A stretch of DNA of 27,530 nt from Dichomitus squalens LYAD-421 SS1 (lineage: Eukaryota > Basidiomycota > Agaricomycetes > Polyporales > Polyporaceae). The notes below the pieces were generated by a model. That model had not been told where the DNA came from. It was given only the letters and a program-made list of their open reading frames with translations, and made no database searches. A program made the translations under genes and the position numbers. Within the stretch, counting starts at the first letter, position 1. Every line of letters begins with the position of its first letter. The stretch is from positions 69,172-96,701 of the forward strand of contig NW_006766902.1 in assembly GCF_000275845.1 (NCBI RefSeq). The letters run 5' to 3'. Below are positions 10,790 to 20,711 of this stretch, piece after piece.

Positions 10790-11530
10790 GGCGGTGTCTG
10801 CCCTTGGACGGTCGGTCGTACTGCCTACTCTCTACCAGCTATGGTTCGTGCTGAGGCTGCTCAAGCCCTTCACGGCGCATATCCTTCGAGGACGATGGAC
10901 GCTGCTGCCGCCCACTGGCCTCTGGTCACTTGTCACTTGTCTTCTACTTGACCTTAACTACTGTCGCTATCTGGGAATCTGCAGAGAGCGCGTTTGACTC
11001 CATCGTAGAGGTTCGTACTGTTCCACCGAGAATTCCGAGTCGCGCTAACGGTCAGGTAAGTCCATCTGTGTTTCAGCGCATACAGCAAACCCCGGCCTCA
11101 CATTGGTGTCAGGCATCACGTCCACGGATCTATACCTCAAGCACTTTGCATATGCCAAGCTGGGTGACTTCGCGACTGAGGAGTTTTCTGCAGCTGCGCA
11201 GCGCCGCTCAGCCTTGTTCACCAACCAGAGGTACAATTCGAACATGTGGTCAACGCTGTCCCGCGAGGCCCTGCTCACGCTCAGACGCGACTCCCAGGTC
11301 TCTTCCTCCGCAGAGGCCAGCAAGCGCCTCCATGTACGTCCCGTTCTCTCTTTCGTCCCTCCAGTCTCCCTGTCTCACCATCCCCCGCTCCCACGTCGCC
11401 GCTGCATCTGGCACCCAAACCCTCCACCTCCCGCCTGGGCCACGTCACGCACCTCCTCCACGCCTCAGTCTGCAAGACCGTGCAGTACTCCCCGCTCCGC
11501 ACCCCTTGTGCTCAGTGCTGCCCTTGACCC
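10790..11530 (+). pseudogene. NDC1-like nucleoporin fragment inside the insertion
   Basis: Several plus-strand pieces in different phases resemble consecutive parts of fungal NDC1, a transmembrane nucleoporin that anchors the nuclear pore and spindle pole body. They are LRLLKPFTAHILRGRWTL (about 10848-10905), TLTTVAIWESAESAFDS (about 10945-11005), ANPGLTLVSGITSTDLYLKH with FAYAKLGDFA (about 11083-11180), then RRSALFTNQRYNSNMWSTL and SREALLTLRRDSQ (to about 11298), and a Pro-rich piece with KTVQYSP (about 11470). The order matches the family: last membrane segments, loop, then the helical HFAY..RRSALF..W region. GTAAGT..CAG borders near 11056-11075 suggest retained introns. Phases do not all connect, so it is a decayed genomic copy. 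The assignment is from memory of the family and needs a search. Confidence 0.55.
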
Positions 11531-12479
11531 CGCCGACGCCTGCAAACGTGGCAATCGAGATGGCGAAGAGAGCGGAGGAGAGCATGTGTGGCTCGTCAGT
11601 GAAACCAAGGGCGTAATGCACTGTACGTACTGTGCATAAAACATGTTCAGCCGCTCACCTGTCAAGCGTTGCAGTGCTCCATACAACATCGGCATTGGCA
11701 TCTACGTCAAGATTCCTCAGATGCATGGCCCCTCGTCTTCTTCGTCTGAGTCGCCCTTGCCTCCGCCTAGTCAGAACAACTACACTCCTAGGGCATCTCA
11801 TCCTTCACTTCCCCAGTTGTCGCCGAATTCGTCACCTGTGAAAGTCGACGACTCTGAGGCAATCAACAGTGACCTTGATGATTCAGATCCAGATAACGCA
11901 CAAGAAGAAATCGAGGGCGGTACCGCGGATTGGTCCAGTCATCCTTGCCCAGGGAGCATGTTCCATTGATAGTGGTGACCTCGTTGACCTCCAACACGCT
12001 GATGTCCACTTCGGTGTCTCCCTTTTGGTGTCTTCCTTCTAGCAACTGTTACGGCCTCCGGTCTCAGTTTTTGCCAGCATCCTCCTGTTGTGCGCTGCGC
12101 TTCTGCCCTCTGTGCATGACCTTCATGCTCCCTCGCTTGCACCTCATCGCCGTTCTTCGCTCTCACTGCTGTCGTATTGTACATGCCCCAAATGAATATT
12201 ATCTATCATATCTTTTCATGTGTGATATTGTGCCCAATGGTCAGAACGTGTGCCTGCAACAGACCTGCATTGTCAACGCCCTCCCTGACCATCCATACAA
12301 TGATATTGGCATGGTAACCCCCCGCTCACATGATAATCCCTGGCCAAGCGTGCCCATGTGTTCCAGTGCAAGCTGATTGAATATAATGACAGCGCAATAT
12401 AATATGATGATAACAGGATTTCAGCTCTCATATCTAATGCCATTACACCGTCCATCTTGCCAAGATTAGCGTTATAATA

Positions 12480-12497
12480 AAAGGCTATATAGCCTTT
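12480..12497. repeat. 18-bp perfect palindrome near the right end of the insertion
   Basis: AAAGGCTATATAGCCTTT is its own reverse complement. It sits between two inverted copies of the subterminal motif (12461-12480 and 12498-12516). It may be a transposase-binding or structural element of the insertion's right end; its role is inference. Confidence 0.6.
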
Positions 12498-13142
12498 CCT
12501 TATATTGCCATTACAACCAGCATTACAGTGCTTCGACATTTTTACTGATGCGCCTGTGTCTTCTCACTTGTAGCTTCGTAGACTTGGCAACTGTCAAGTT
12601 TCAGACTTGCAATTGCGCCACACTCCCACAAATCCTTGTCCGCAATGGATTGTTTCCCACCGCACCACTTCAACCTTGCATCGCTGTCTCAATAGACCTG
12701 CTGGACTTCTATTCCGCGCTCTTTGATCGTTGTGCAGACGCGGTCACTGCTCTTGCTGGGGCGCTCAAGACAATGTATAGCCGTCGGGGCTTTCCCATAT
12801 TAAATTCTAAGGTGCGCATAGTGCTCTCCACTTCAACGCGTTGAAGCACTCACCCAAAGTGGTGTGACACTAGAATGAACCCGTTCAAGACCCCTTCCAG
12901 CGGGGGTTAGGGCAAGCCATACAGTGGTATGATGCTCTTCGTCGCCTCCCCGACGACATGGTTGAGAAGGCTCTCAATGAGTGTGTGTCACTTGTCACAC
13001 TGCAACAAGTGTACTCTACACGGGCTTACGTTTCAGACGAAGAATTGCATGGTCAGGCTCTCAGTATAGCTCTAACATGGACATGAATTGACCAAAGTAC
13101 ATAGGTCGCAGGCATCCCCACGGACTCACAAGTGAATGTGAC

Positions 13143-13202
13143 GCTGAACGTTGGGGTGAACGCTCCGCTGAGCGTTCTGGTGAGCGTTCTGGAGAACGTC
13201 AT
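13143..13202 (+). repeat. 12-nt coding tandem repeat in KDZ1
   Basis: Five in-frame units of 12 nt encode AERW-GERS-AERS-GERS-GERH in the fourth exon, just before the CPACFG cysteines. The units differ by a few bases each. The repeat lengthens an Arg/Glu-rich linker between the N-terminal Cys cluster and the catalytic core. Confidence 0.8.
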
Positions 13203-15849
13203 TTGGCCGATAGACATTCAGGCAACCGTGACGGCGAACATTCAAGGGAGCGTTTGGATGAGCAGTCAGACCTGCTCCGACGGCCTATGCATGAAGCTAC
13301 AGAGACTGGCTCTTTGGCCGCTGGTTCATGTAGCCGCGTGCTGCAACAGAGATGCCCGGCTTGCTTTGGCGGAACACTATTTGGGCGTTCTTTTGACGGG
13401 TGTGATCATCTATCATCACGATTTCCCCTAGCTCACGCAGCACAGCGATGGCGGAGACATCCATGTGGCAATCGATGCAACCTTCAGCCAACGCCACAAC
13501 GTCGCTGCAGATGACAGCCCCTGGTTTTACGAACCAAGATATTTCATGCCTAAGGACAAGGTCGATGCGATCGATGCTCGAATTACTGCTGCCCGTAACA
13601 AGCCTCCGCGTCCACACAAAAGCGAGGTCCCTGACACAGCTCTCGATGAATGCGAGAAGTCGTATGAGGCTGCGGACGAAAAGAAGGAGAAGACTCTCGG
13701 GTCGAAGTTCGATGACACAGGCCTGATGGCCTTGGTATGTCGCCATGACGTAGTCCTTTTCCTGGTGAACATCGACACAGCCGGAGAACAGCAGAAATAC
13801 GGAGTTGCGTTGGTGGACCATTTATTCACCCTACTTCCAGAGAAGGCTACAGTAGTTATATACTATGATATCGGCTGTGTGCTAGATCAGAGTCTTCGTC
13901 GAGTACGTAATCCAATCTTTGGACTCGGACGATGAAAACTGATTTCTGGATCGGCACACCCCTAGTTCGATATACTCCCTGACAGTATGATGAGCCGATT
14001 GTTATTCGCAACCTCAGTCATGCACGCATATGGACACCAGTGGGCGTGTCAGCTGGTGTACAACCCTAGGTTGCGAGTTGGCCTCGGTTTGACAGAAGGG
14101 GAGGGCACAGAGAGAATCTGGTCGAAATTCCGGAAACTCATAGGCGTGACACGTTCATCTGCGGTATGCTCACAGGTACATCACATGTTATTTTGCTGAA
14201 CTGATATCCCAGCGCAATCGACGTATCTGGATGCTCGATTGACATGCCGACATTGTGAATGCAGCTGTCCGTGAGAACCTCAGCGGCTGGATACGAAGTC
14301 GATTGAAAAATGGCATCGACGCACGCGCAAAGGCTGCAGAAAAGGATCTCTGCAAGATTCAGGTTCCAGTCACCGAACTCCGTGAACAGTGGTCGCAGCA
14401 ACAGGTCGCCCAGTTGTCTGTCAGAGCGCGTAGGTACCCGCAATCCGCTCCCACTGGCTTCGTACCTAATGTCTGTTTAGATGCTCCTTCCAGGCTAAAA
14501 CGGAAGCTTGATGCAGTCCTTAATTTACAGACCGAACTCAATGCGATCGACAGCTATTTCCAGCACGTGCAGAAGGCTATCTCCCAAGAATCGGACAATC
14601 CTGAAGTCTTCCATTTCCTTGACTCTCTGAGGCGAACTCACGAAAAGACTCTCAGCAAGGTTGAGGGGCTGTACACCTTGCTCAATGTAGCGGGCTCATT
14701 CCCCGAGATTCAAGGGCTACCCCTCGAATTCGTCCGCACATTGCTGTTGGCTCGGGACTTGAAGATGAATATTCGTAAACAAGCGATAGGGACCTTCTTT
14801 GAATGGGACAAGCTTGATCGGGCGGCCTGGGGGTCGCGATCAAGCCCTAGGTGATCCAGTAACCCACTCACCATTGTTTAATACCCGTGCTAACTTTTAG
14901 TAGGAACAAAGCTCCATCAACAGACCCGCAAAGCGATATCAAAGCGGACGCCTGCGCTAATGACCGCGATCCGTAAGTTCAACAAGTATCGGGCCGAATT
15001 AGCCAAACTTCATGACCCCGCATGGAACTTTCCTCTTCCTAATTCATTGCCGGAGGAATTGAACGCACCGCGAGACGATGTGGGTCTTCTGACTGATGTC
15101 TGGGTCACGAGAGTATCTCCGACCGTTCCACGCTGGCTTGACGACACTGATATTCGCACTGGCATACGAGCGGTCCTAGCCAAGGACAGGTGCGAGGAAG
15201 AACATCGCACACTAGAGATGGAAGCGAATAACCTCTGTCGAACGTACGGGCTCAACTTGGCCGCTGTCGAACTTGCCATACGACTTCCTGCCAGTATGTA
15301 TATGTACTTGCTTCGTTACTAGCAACACAGACTTACGACTCTCAGACGCCTCAATTCTGTTTCTTTTGAAACAGCAGAAGGAAAAGCTCCTCCTGTTCCG
15401 TCACCGTTGGCGGAGCCCGCTTGTACCCGATCTTCGGCTCCAGTCACTGACTGTAGAAGCAGCTCGACTTGCACAAGACCTTTCCGGATTGCATGAGCCA
15501 GCCCCACTCAATTGGGTCCATGTTGATGTCGCCCAAGAATGGGAAGACAATGTCTCCGATTTGCCTGAGGTTGGGATGGATGAGGAGGCGGCCATAGCTC
15601 ATGACGTCCTTGAGTTCCTCAATAGTAGTGAACAGGCTCATGGTGACACGCTAGCCCCCAGCGAAACCAAGAGCAATGCTGACCTCCTCAGTTCACCCGC
15701 CCCCATTGTTGCCCTCCCAATGTTGGAGCGTGAGCTATGGTTGTCGAACAGCAACCCGGTATGTACAAGTGCGCTGTATGAACAGTATTGTTCTCACGTC
15801 TTCCCCTGCAGTTCAAAATTCGTCGGGAGACTTCGATCGCCCTTCCCCC

Positions 15850-16665
15850 TCCACCTCACACCATGCCCCATCGAGCCAACCAGTCACGTACCATTCTCCC
15901 AACCGCCGAGCACAAACGTGGCATATTCTTCAGTGCCGAGGACCTCAACCGATTCCTGCAGCGAAGCGCATGGCTCAACGACGAATGCATGAATGGCGGT
16001 GCAAGGGCCATCATGCGGCACCTTGGAACTGCTCAATCACGCGGTGACCCAGCGTTGTTCTCCACCTGGGTTGCATATTTCTCCACCTGGGTATATGCAA
16101 CCCATCTCTCGGGGGATGATGATGATCTTTGGCGGTGTTGTGGTTGCGCTGCCGACTTCTGGAACAAAGACGTCTGGCTGGTCCCGATTTATCGGAACAG
16201 GAACCATTGGACTCTAGCTATCGTGTATTGGCAAAAGACCCGCATTGCTTACTTTGACAGCTTGATTAGTGCAGCCTCGTTTGAGTCGGACGTGAAGGTA
16301 TGTTTAAAATGACCTCTATCCAGGACAATCTCACTCACGTCGACTAGATTGTATTTGCTCTACTGCATTGCTTGCGGCGACTGGCGGGAGAGCACAGTCT
16401 GCATACACCCGATCTAGACGGTGAATGGAAGGCTTATCCCCTAGAAGTATGTAATCTTACCCGGCCCAAATGATATGCATGCTAACCTCCGAGAAAGGCA
16501 TCGCCACTTCAAGACAACAGCTGGGATTGTGGTGTCTGGGTGCTTGCCTGTATTGCAGCAATCCTTCAAGGCCATACCACTGTCGGTCTCTCGACGGAGG
16601 ATATCGGTGAATTTTGTAGGAGGATGGTGGGTCTCGTATATGCCGCATCTGAAGTTTCTAGTTAG
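15850..16665 (+). other. Ulp1-like (C48 peptidase) domain of KDZ1
   Basis: The last three exons encode a Ulp1/SENP-like cysteine protease fold. RGIFFSAEDLNRFLQRSAWL and NDECMNG open the domain. The candidate catalytic His is in RNRNHWTLAIV, the Asp in AYFDSL, and the Gln and Cys in PLQDNSWDCGVWVL. All four are present. The family removes SUMO or ubiquitin-like modifiers. As a fixed C-terminal partner of basidiomycete KDZ transposases it may act on SUMOylated host proteins during transposition, which is inference. An extra FSTWVAY duplication lies near its start (16058-16103). Confidence 0.8.
16058..16103 (+). repeat. Interleaved direct and inverted repeat in the Ulp1 domain
   Basis: TTCTCCACCTGGGT occurs twice in tandem (16058-16071 and 16079-16092). 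The first copy runs into GGGTTGCATAT (16068-16078), whose exact reverse complement ATATGCAACCC follows the second copy (16093-16103). The net effect is a 21-nt, in-frame duplication (FSTWVAY-FSTWVYA). Confidence 0.9.
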
Positions 16666-18317
16666 ATGATCGCGTTCCTTCAGTAGCAAGCACAACACGC
16701 AACCTAAATTGACCCGTAAATGTGTTTTTTGTGGGATGCAATTGATATTTGAGCTACAGGAAGTACATGAGGACTCGTACGGATCACACACGGGCTAACT
16801 GCCCCCGCGTTAGGCTTCTGAGAGCATCCGCAATAATCCCCCCATTTCCCTGTGCCCTGCAAATGAGCGTCTTGCGCTCTGCGAACCCCGTCTCCGAAAT
16901 GGCCGAGATCGAACATATGTAAGTCTCCCACTACCTGTCGCGCGGTCTAAATACGCCCGGGCATTCGCACTCATCGTTCTGGCAGAGGGTTTCTTAAGTA
17001 CATGTCTGATATTACCAACTCGGCGGTCTGTGGTGTGCTCATATTCCTTCAGGGGAGGACGTTAGTACAGGGGTACAGCCAATACGGCGCGTCGGTCGAC
17101 CTTGGAAGAGACAGGGGCGCTGAATTGTGGTTGTGAATAGAAGAGGCCGACAATGAAAGAGGCCGAGAATGCCTACAATGGTGAGGAGATTATTGTCTCA
17201 CCCAAACTTAGCCCTCTCAGTGGGCACCTGATTGGGTCCTGTATTGCAGGGGGCATCAGTGTGCTCACAATCGACCGAAAGCGGGGCCCGAGGAGTGGTC
17301 TGAGCGAGAACACCCACACGGGCGGCCGTCAGCCGCCTGCATGAGTGCTGTGGGGGTGCAAGCATCTGCTGTCAGTCACCAATCAAGTGATCCCAGCCGT
17401 GAAGACCCGGTGGCTTTGGCCACATGACGTGATCCTTTGGATCACCAGACCATGCCAAGGCGCTATCTTCGTAGTAGGATTCGCGACCAAAGGGTCACCA
17501 TGAGGGCTTCTCCGCAATGCTCTGGGGCAATGGCAGTGGGTCGAAACTGAGACGGACCTGAGGATCGCGAGAGGATGTCGTTCCTATTAGGTCTGTTGAA
17601 GTAGATGAGATCAACAGCGAACACGCAGCTACATGCGCAAGTATAGCCCACCAGTACTGAGCCGCACTTACCTCGATGTGTGCAAACTCTGGGGGATGCC
17701 TGTGGGCTTTCGCTTGACTGCACTCACAGCTGCAACCAGCTGGGAGTTGAGACCTATGTCGTTGTGATCAGACCGTCCCACCTGGGGTGTCCCAGGTGAT
17801 TGGTCGCTGAAAGCCGAACACGAGGCGGGTATTGAGCGCGTATCGTAGAAGCATTCTCACCGTTACCTCCGTCGCCTTAATGCAAGCATCTCCCCCTCCT
17901 GGTTGGTCTTCCTCGCGGTCTCGCCATGGCCCGACGGTATCTTGGGTGTTGGCGATGCCAACTCTGGACTCAGGCTATCTCTGAACCTCTCTTCGCAGGT
18001 CGGCTAGTCCATGCGGCTACGTATACATCGCGCTTCTCCACTGTACTTCTGTCCCCGGCGACGACATCTGTGGCAACCACCCAATATCGATCGAAGAGTT
18101 AGGTGGGAAGCGAAGTAGGATATTATTGTTGACCATCTACGGGCACCCGGTGAGCCCATTCACGAAGGAGGTACATACAGAGATTGTCTCGTACGCCTTC
18201 TGAGCATCTTCGGCACTAAGGCTACAACAGGCTAATCAGCTCGTCCAGAGGACAATCGTATCACATAAATGCACCTCGATCCCACTGTGGTGAGCATCCC
18301 CTTCCCCCCTCACTAGC
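16666..18317. other. Region downstream of KDZ1 without a recognised gene
   Basis: Only short open frames occur, none resembling a family. KDZ1's 3' untranslated region and right terminus should lie in the first part but were not identified. The stretch contains a small inverted-repeat-bounded block at 17368-17814. Confidence 0.4.
17368..17814. repeat. Possible MITE-like block with inverted ends and hairpins
   Basis: GCTGTCAGTCACCAATCA (17368-17385) matches the reverse complement of 17797-17814 at 15 of 18 positions, bounding 447 bp. Inside are short hairpins: GTGATCC-TTT-GGATCAC near 17431, an adjacent GTGGC..GCCAC, and CACCTGGG-GTGT-CCCAGGTG (17779-17798). No target duplication is evident. 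This may be a small non-autonomous DNA element or a chance arrangement. Confidence 0.35.
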
Positions 18318-19694
18318 ATGGCTAAAGGGAAGCATCGCGCCAGTCGCAGTGCCGATAACGTCCCCCCGTCTGCTCCCACTCACAAAGTAGAAGAACTCTC
18401 AAAACTGGGAGAGGAGGGAGAACCAAATGCCTACACCACAGGAGAGCTTGCATCGCGCGTACTCTTGCTCGCTATCCTCTCCGAGGAAGGTATGCTTGCC
18501 TCCCGTTTCCTTGCTCTTCGGCTGCTAACCTTGCCATCGGAAGACTTGCCGCTCGAATCGCAAACCGTTTGCACGGATTGCCTTCGAATGTCTTTCGGGG
18601 GTAAACAACCTTCTGTATTAGTATAGGCTTGTTGTTGACAGTGACGTCTTTTTGTAGAAAAACCTTGTCCGCACGGCCTTCACCCTAGAGACTGTCGTGA
18701 ACATCCATTTCTTGTGTGGCCCAGCCTGCTCACACCCGCTCAAATGGAGACCCTTCAGGTAAGCTGGTTCTCAGCTGCTCCCGATTGTAGTCATGACGTC
18801 ATGTTTGCTCACCACGTTCCAGGGGTGGATGTCCCGTCCTGCAGCTCCTTCCATTCCACCGGAAGTGACGGATGCTGCTCGCACAACACTGCCTACCTCC
18901 CATGCTTGCGCTTGTGGTCATGACCATCGATCCTCTCGCAGTGCCGCTCGCTGCGATCAGAGGCAGCACTTGTCAACGTCGTCCATGTCGTCTGTCTCGT
19001 CTGTGTCTTCTGTAGCCTCTGACAGCACAATCTCGTCGAGCTTCAGCCTCGGGTCCCTTGCATCATCAGTTCGCACTCTGCCGCTGAGCGAGGGCAATAT
19101 GAGTGCCCTCGCCACCAGTTAGCCTAGCTAGGCTCGTCTCCGCTCCCCTGACGTACAGACTGTATCCACCACGACTGCTCGCGTGTGGGAGGACTGGGGT
19201 GGTATGCGTGGCTCGTTGCCAACCCGCCCCATTGATAGGCCGGCATATCCCGCCGGCGCAAGTCCTGTCCCCACGCCGCATCCTACCACTTTCGCTTCCG
19301 CTTCCACTCCCATTTCTGCTCCTGTCCATCCCGCATACCAACCTGCCGCTCGTGCTGCGACATCCACGACCACGTTCCCTCCTGCGCCTGGCCCCCAACC
19401 TGCCCCCGTAGCTCCCGCTCCTGCCCCTGCATACACCGCTCACATTGACCCGTACAACAATAACACCAAGAACTGGTACGTTGTCATTGTCGGGCGGCGT
19501 GTCGGGGTTTTCCAGAAGTAGTAAGTAGCTCAAACCTACAGTGGCTACGGTGTCTAACCGCGTGTTGTAGTCAAGACATGTTGGCCGCGACCAACAAGGT
19601 ATCTGGTGGCAGCTACTTCAAGCACAACAGCTACCAAGAAGCTATAGCTGACTTTCGTTCAGCTAAGGAGGCCGGTCTCGTCCAGCAGCGGTGA
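18318..19694 (+). CDS. Protein with C-terminal RNase H1 hybrid-binding (Cauli_VI-type) domain
   Basis: ATG 18318 starts a basic N-terminus. Exons 18318-18489, 18544-18600, 18658-18758 and 18823 to about 19120 join in phase and encode LLAILSEED, a Cys/His-bearing stretch (EKPCPHGLHPRDC), VWPSLLTPAQMETLQ and a long Ser-rich region. A later exon (about 19182-19520) encodes a Pro/Ala-rich linker and TKNWYVVIVGRRVGVFQK. After a 50-nt intron (19521-19570) comes YQDMLAATNKVSGGSYFKHN, then SYQEAIADFRSAKEAGLV and TGA. The last 60 residues match the RNase H1 N-terminal domain (WYVV..GR..G.F...V.G.S...F.SYEEA), which binds RNA:DNA hybrids. No RNase H catalytic domain follows. The join between the Ser-rich and Pro/Ala-rich parts is unsettled, so these could be two genes. 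Confidence 0.65.
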
Positions 19695-20081
19695 TTGGCG
19701 ACCCTGATTCGCCAGACCTCGGGAAGGCGGCAGTTGGTCTCCTTTAGCTAGGCGGTGTTTGTTTGATCGCGTCCTCATGTCCTCGTGTCCACGCTCGTGA
19801 GAATGTCTCTGCTTGTATATGATTGTACTATAGTCGGTATGTTGTTGTCGCATTACGGTGTGATGAAGTCAACATCGTTATCGGCTCTCACCCCGTTTGC
19901 TCTCCTCGCTCTCGTACTCTGCCTAATCTATCCAATGGGGCGGCGTGCGAAGTATCTCACAGTCTCCGAACGGCAGGCAGCGAAGCAGGCGCAGCACACG
20001 CGGTATGACAGGAGTTCGCGGTAAGAGTTATAGCCATTGTTTCCGTATCGAGTACTACTACGCTGGACCAGGGGTAAAGCC
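19695..20081. other. Spacer between the RNase H1-domain gene and the next ORF
   Basis: Nothing recognised. Short open frames only; part is probably the 3' UTR of the preceding gene. Confidence 0.3.
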
Positions 20082-20711
20082 ATGCGAGCAGCGCGCGGCC
20101 GTAGCCAACATCCGACGGCTGAGACGCACGAACACAGGGAGGCCCTTGAAGGGCTTCAACTACCCACGGACCTACGCATACGAGCCGCGGCGCCGTTTAT
20201 GTTCTCATTCGGCTTCAAAGGAGACAGTGGTCCCGATTTCGGACTCAACACACCGCCATATGGTCTCAAATCTCCAACTTCACGAGAGTTGCAGGACTTG
20301 ACGAATTTAGACGGGCCGGAAACTCTGGCCGTCAAACTGCACACACTCCAATATACCTGGATGATAGACGCGGGATACCGAAGACGATTGGAGTGGTCGA
20401 CGAAGGACCTTGCGGAGGTGACAAGGCTTGCTATGGATGAAATCCTGTCTAGACTTGATGGGTGGAAGCAGATTCTCAAGGCGGAAGCTGAAGGATCTTC
20501 GGAGAATAGCTGGATGATCACCGACATAGCTATCACTTGGGGGGCACGGTGGATACAAGGGTTAGTGGATGAGCTAGAAATCAGATGTCAGGGACAGGAC
20601 GCATATGAAGTGGCAAACGAACGGGCTGAGTTACCTTGGCAAGCCATGATCCGCTTCGCCAGGAAACACTACGCAGTATCATATGTCTCAGATGATGAAG
20701 AGACAGAGTAA
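20082..20711 (+). CDS. Unrecognised protein, about 209 residues
   Basis: The frame from ATG 20082 to TAA 20709-20711 encodes a soluble, mostly helical-looking acidic protein with no signal peptide or membrane segment. Segments include FMFSFGFKGDSGPDFGL, an Asp/Glu- and Trp-containing helix region (LAMDEILSRLDGWKQILKAE), ITWGARWIQGLVDELE and an acidic end (SDDEETE). The frame stays open upstream to about 20037 without an ATG, so an earlier exon is possible. I do not recognise a family. It lies between two transposon relics and could be a real gene or an element-carried ORF. Confidence 0.45.
   Translation: MRAARGRSQHPTAETHEHREALEGLQLPTDLRIRAAAPFMFSFGFKGDSGPDFGLNTPPYGLKSPTSRELQDLTNLDGPETLAVKLHTLQYTWMIDAGYRRRLEWSTKDLAEVTRLAMDEILSRLDGWKQILKAEAEGSSENSWMITDIAITWGARWIQGLVDELEIRCQGQDAYEVANERAELPWQAMIRFARKHYAVSYVSDDEETE

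Larger units (their letters stand above)
9786..12552. mobile_element. TIR-bounded insertion in KDZ1 intron 1, possibly a gene-capturing (Pack-type) element
   Basis: The left end reads CACATCAGCAAATGTGCGAA (9786 on). The reverse complement of the right end reads CGCATCAGTAAAAATGTCGA (from 12552). These are imperfect terminal inverted repeats sharing CATCAGYAAA..TGT.CGAA. The trinucleotide CCT flanks both sides (9783-9785 and 12553-12555), compatible with a 3-bp target duplication such as CMC/CACTA or Harbinger elements make, though three bases could match by chance. Subterminal motifs recur: TTGTAACGCCAATATTGG (9840 on) matches, inverted, 12498-12516 and 12461-12480. No transposase is seen inside, so it is probably non-autonomous. 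Removing it leaves a normal-sized intron of about 40 nt between CxC1 exons. The interior holds NDC1-like coding fragments. Confidence 0.6.
9186..16665 (+). pseudogene. KDZ transposase, CxC1 type, with C-terminal Ulp1-like protease (KDZ1)
   Basis: Thirteen exons can be threaded with consistent phases: 9186-9763, 12574-12811, 12874-13051, 13105-13399, 13446-13902, 13966-14163, 14213-14429, 14481-14850, 14901-15293, 15346-15758, 15812-16297, 16348-16446 and 16498-16665. The protein would be about 1,360 residues. In order: basic N-terminus; CxC1-like cysteines (CPAGRC, TCNCA, CPACFG); the KDZ core with candidate catalytic acids in HVAIDATFSQRH, VIYYDIGC and LTEGEGTERIWSKF; the coiled, charged region with KLHQQTRKAISKRTPALMTA; and the Ulp1-like domain. 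Family members are cut-and-paste DNA transposases of basidiomycetes. Two lesions break it: TGA at 14240-14242 in a position that usually codes Arg (LD-stop-HAD), and a +1 shift near 14820-14835. The first intron carries a 2.77-kb insertion. Its termini and TIRs were not located. Confidence 0.85.

Noticed and set aside
13297..13829. Long minus-strand open frames
   Set aside because: They are antisense to the KDZ1 catalytic exons, whose plus-strand translation carries the conserved motifs.
19066..19533. Gly/Ala/Arg-rich minus-strand open frames
   Set aside because: They are antisense reflections of the Pro/Ala-rich coding exon of the RNase H1-domain gene.
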